From: Roseovarius sp.
GTDB taxonomy: Bacteria > Pseudomonadota > Alphaproteobacteria > Rhodobacterales > Rhodobacteraceae
NCBI RefSeq assembly: GCF_027019125.1
Contig: NZ_JALUXE010000030.1
Coordinates: forward strand, 62,001-126,000
Direction of reading: 5' to 3'
DNA: 64,000 nucleotides
Positions 63,713 to 64,000 of this stretch are shown one piece after another (position 1 is the stretch's first letter; every line of letters begins with the position of its first letter). The notes under the pieces were generated by a model. That model saw only the letters and a list, made by a program, of their open reading frames with translations. It ran no database searches and was not told the DNA's origin. The translations under genes and the position numbers were made by a program.

Positions 63713-63747
63713 CGGCTGAGGGTCTTGCGCGTGCGCAGGTTCGGAAA

Positions 63748-64000
63748 TCAGCCCTTGTAGTCTCTGACGCCCTCGCAAAATTCTGCTTTCGAATAGGCTG
63801 GCCCGAAGCGATGCCAAGTTCGATGAGCGGTCCATTCCAGCATGAAATTGGCGCTGGATGCGGCCTTGTCGGTATCCGACATTCGTTCGAATGTGGCGCA
63901 TACCGCTTCTGCTTCTGCTCGCTCGGCATCAGCTGCGCTTTGCGCCTCCTCGCGGAGCGCAGAGGTCCGGCGGAGGCCACACAGTGTTTCGAACGCGTCC
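63748..64000 (-). CDS. Unknown protein, C-terminal part (runs off the window)
   Basis: An open frame enters from the right edge and ends at TGA 63748-63750, giving 83 codons. The visible part has an Ala/Glu-rich helix (REEAQSAADAERAEAEAV) followed by SANFMLEWTAHRTWHRFGPA and a tail ending GVRDYKG. Codon use looks coding. The helix could belong to a longer coiled coil. I do not recognise a family from this portion. It converges on the PhzF-like gene. Confidence 0.5.
   Translation of the reverse strand, partial: DAFETLCGLRRTSALREEAQSAADAERAEAEAVCATFERMSDTDKAASSANFMLEWTAHRTWHRFGPAYSKAEFCEGVRDYKG

Overview
The window is a dense, GC-rich chromosomal segment of an alphaproteobacterium, most likely a marine Rhodobacteraceae (Roseobacter-group) member. 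The evidence is the tmk-holB-tatD order, the LptF/LptG/LptD-SurA-PdxA-RsmA operon, a PDH E1 beta subunit with its own lipoyl domain, aerobic cobaltochelatase genes cobS/cobT, a perfect FNR-type box, and a hairpin repeat of a kind I associate with this group. I see no phage, insertion sequence, integron or CRISPR array.

Layout. 1-3761 (+): end of tmk, holB, tatD, an MBL-fold hydrolase and an AEC carrier. 3783-7067 (-): a glycosyltransferase-like protein, an outer-membrane barrel and a Tat-exported amidohydrolase whose last 24 codons are cut off by an in-frame TAG. 7231-12873: tRNA-Tyr, rlmB, a membrane protein, a degenerate asparagine-synthase-like gene, tRNA-Gly and an ABC exporter. 12874-13317 is a gene-free gap with an FNR box. 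13318-24920: aidB-like dehydrogenase, ftsB, pepA-holC, then the envelope operon lptF-lptG-lptD-surA-pdxA-rsmA. 25051-28777: pdhABC behind a perfect 20-bp inverted repeat. 28817-32718: retropepsin-like protease, MarC, ABC-F, ndk and a probable 38-residue protein. 32834-33883: a zinc alcohol dehydrogenase.

34034-39182 holds core serine-cycle genes on the minus strand (transcribed sgaA-mcl-mtkA-mtkB), divergent from a LuxR-type regulator whose receiver lacks the phospho-acceptor Asp. Together they convert glyoxylate plus serine to glycine plus hydroxypyruvate, activate malate to malyl-CoA, and split it to acetyl-CoA and glyoxylate. 39403-44496: an orphan ABC substrate-binding protein, two identical tRNA-Asp genes, and an operon of flavin reductase, aldehyde dehydrogenase and luciferase-like monooxygenase. 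44793-49085: pckA, bamD, recN. 49156-54522: FAD-linked oxidase, ClC-type channel, DUF427 protein, aminopeptidase P. 54627-57512: cobT, cobS. 57639-61349: a tightly overlapping valine-degradation operon (acyl-CoA dehydrogenase, 3-hydroxyisobutyryl-CoA hydrolase, 3-hydroxyisobutyrate dehydrogenase) ending in a Crp/Fnr regulator.

The right end (about 61400-62820) is more AT-rich and accessory-looking. It carries a gene fragment, a protein resembling the Rhodococcus equi VapA family, and an ArsR-type regulator divergent from a PhzF-like isomerase across a 12-bp palindrome. The VapA-like gene, the amber-interrupted amidohydrolase, the serine-cycle island with its pseudo-receiver regulator, the orphan FNR box, the large inverted repeat at 39201-39345 and the covarying hairpin repeat are the items most worth following up.
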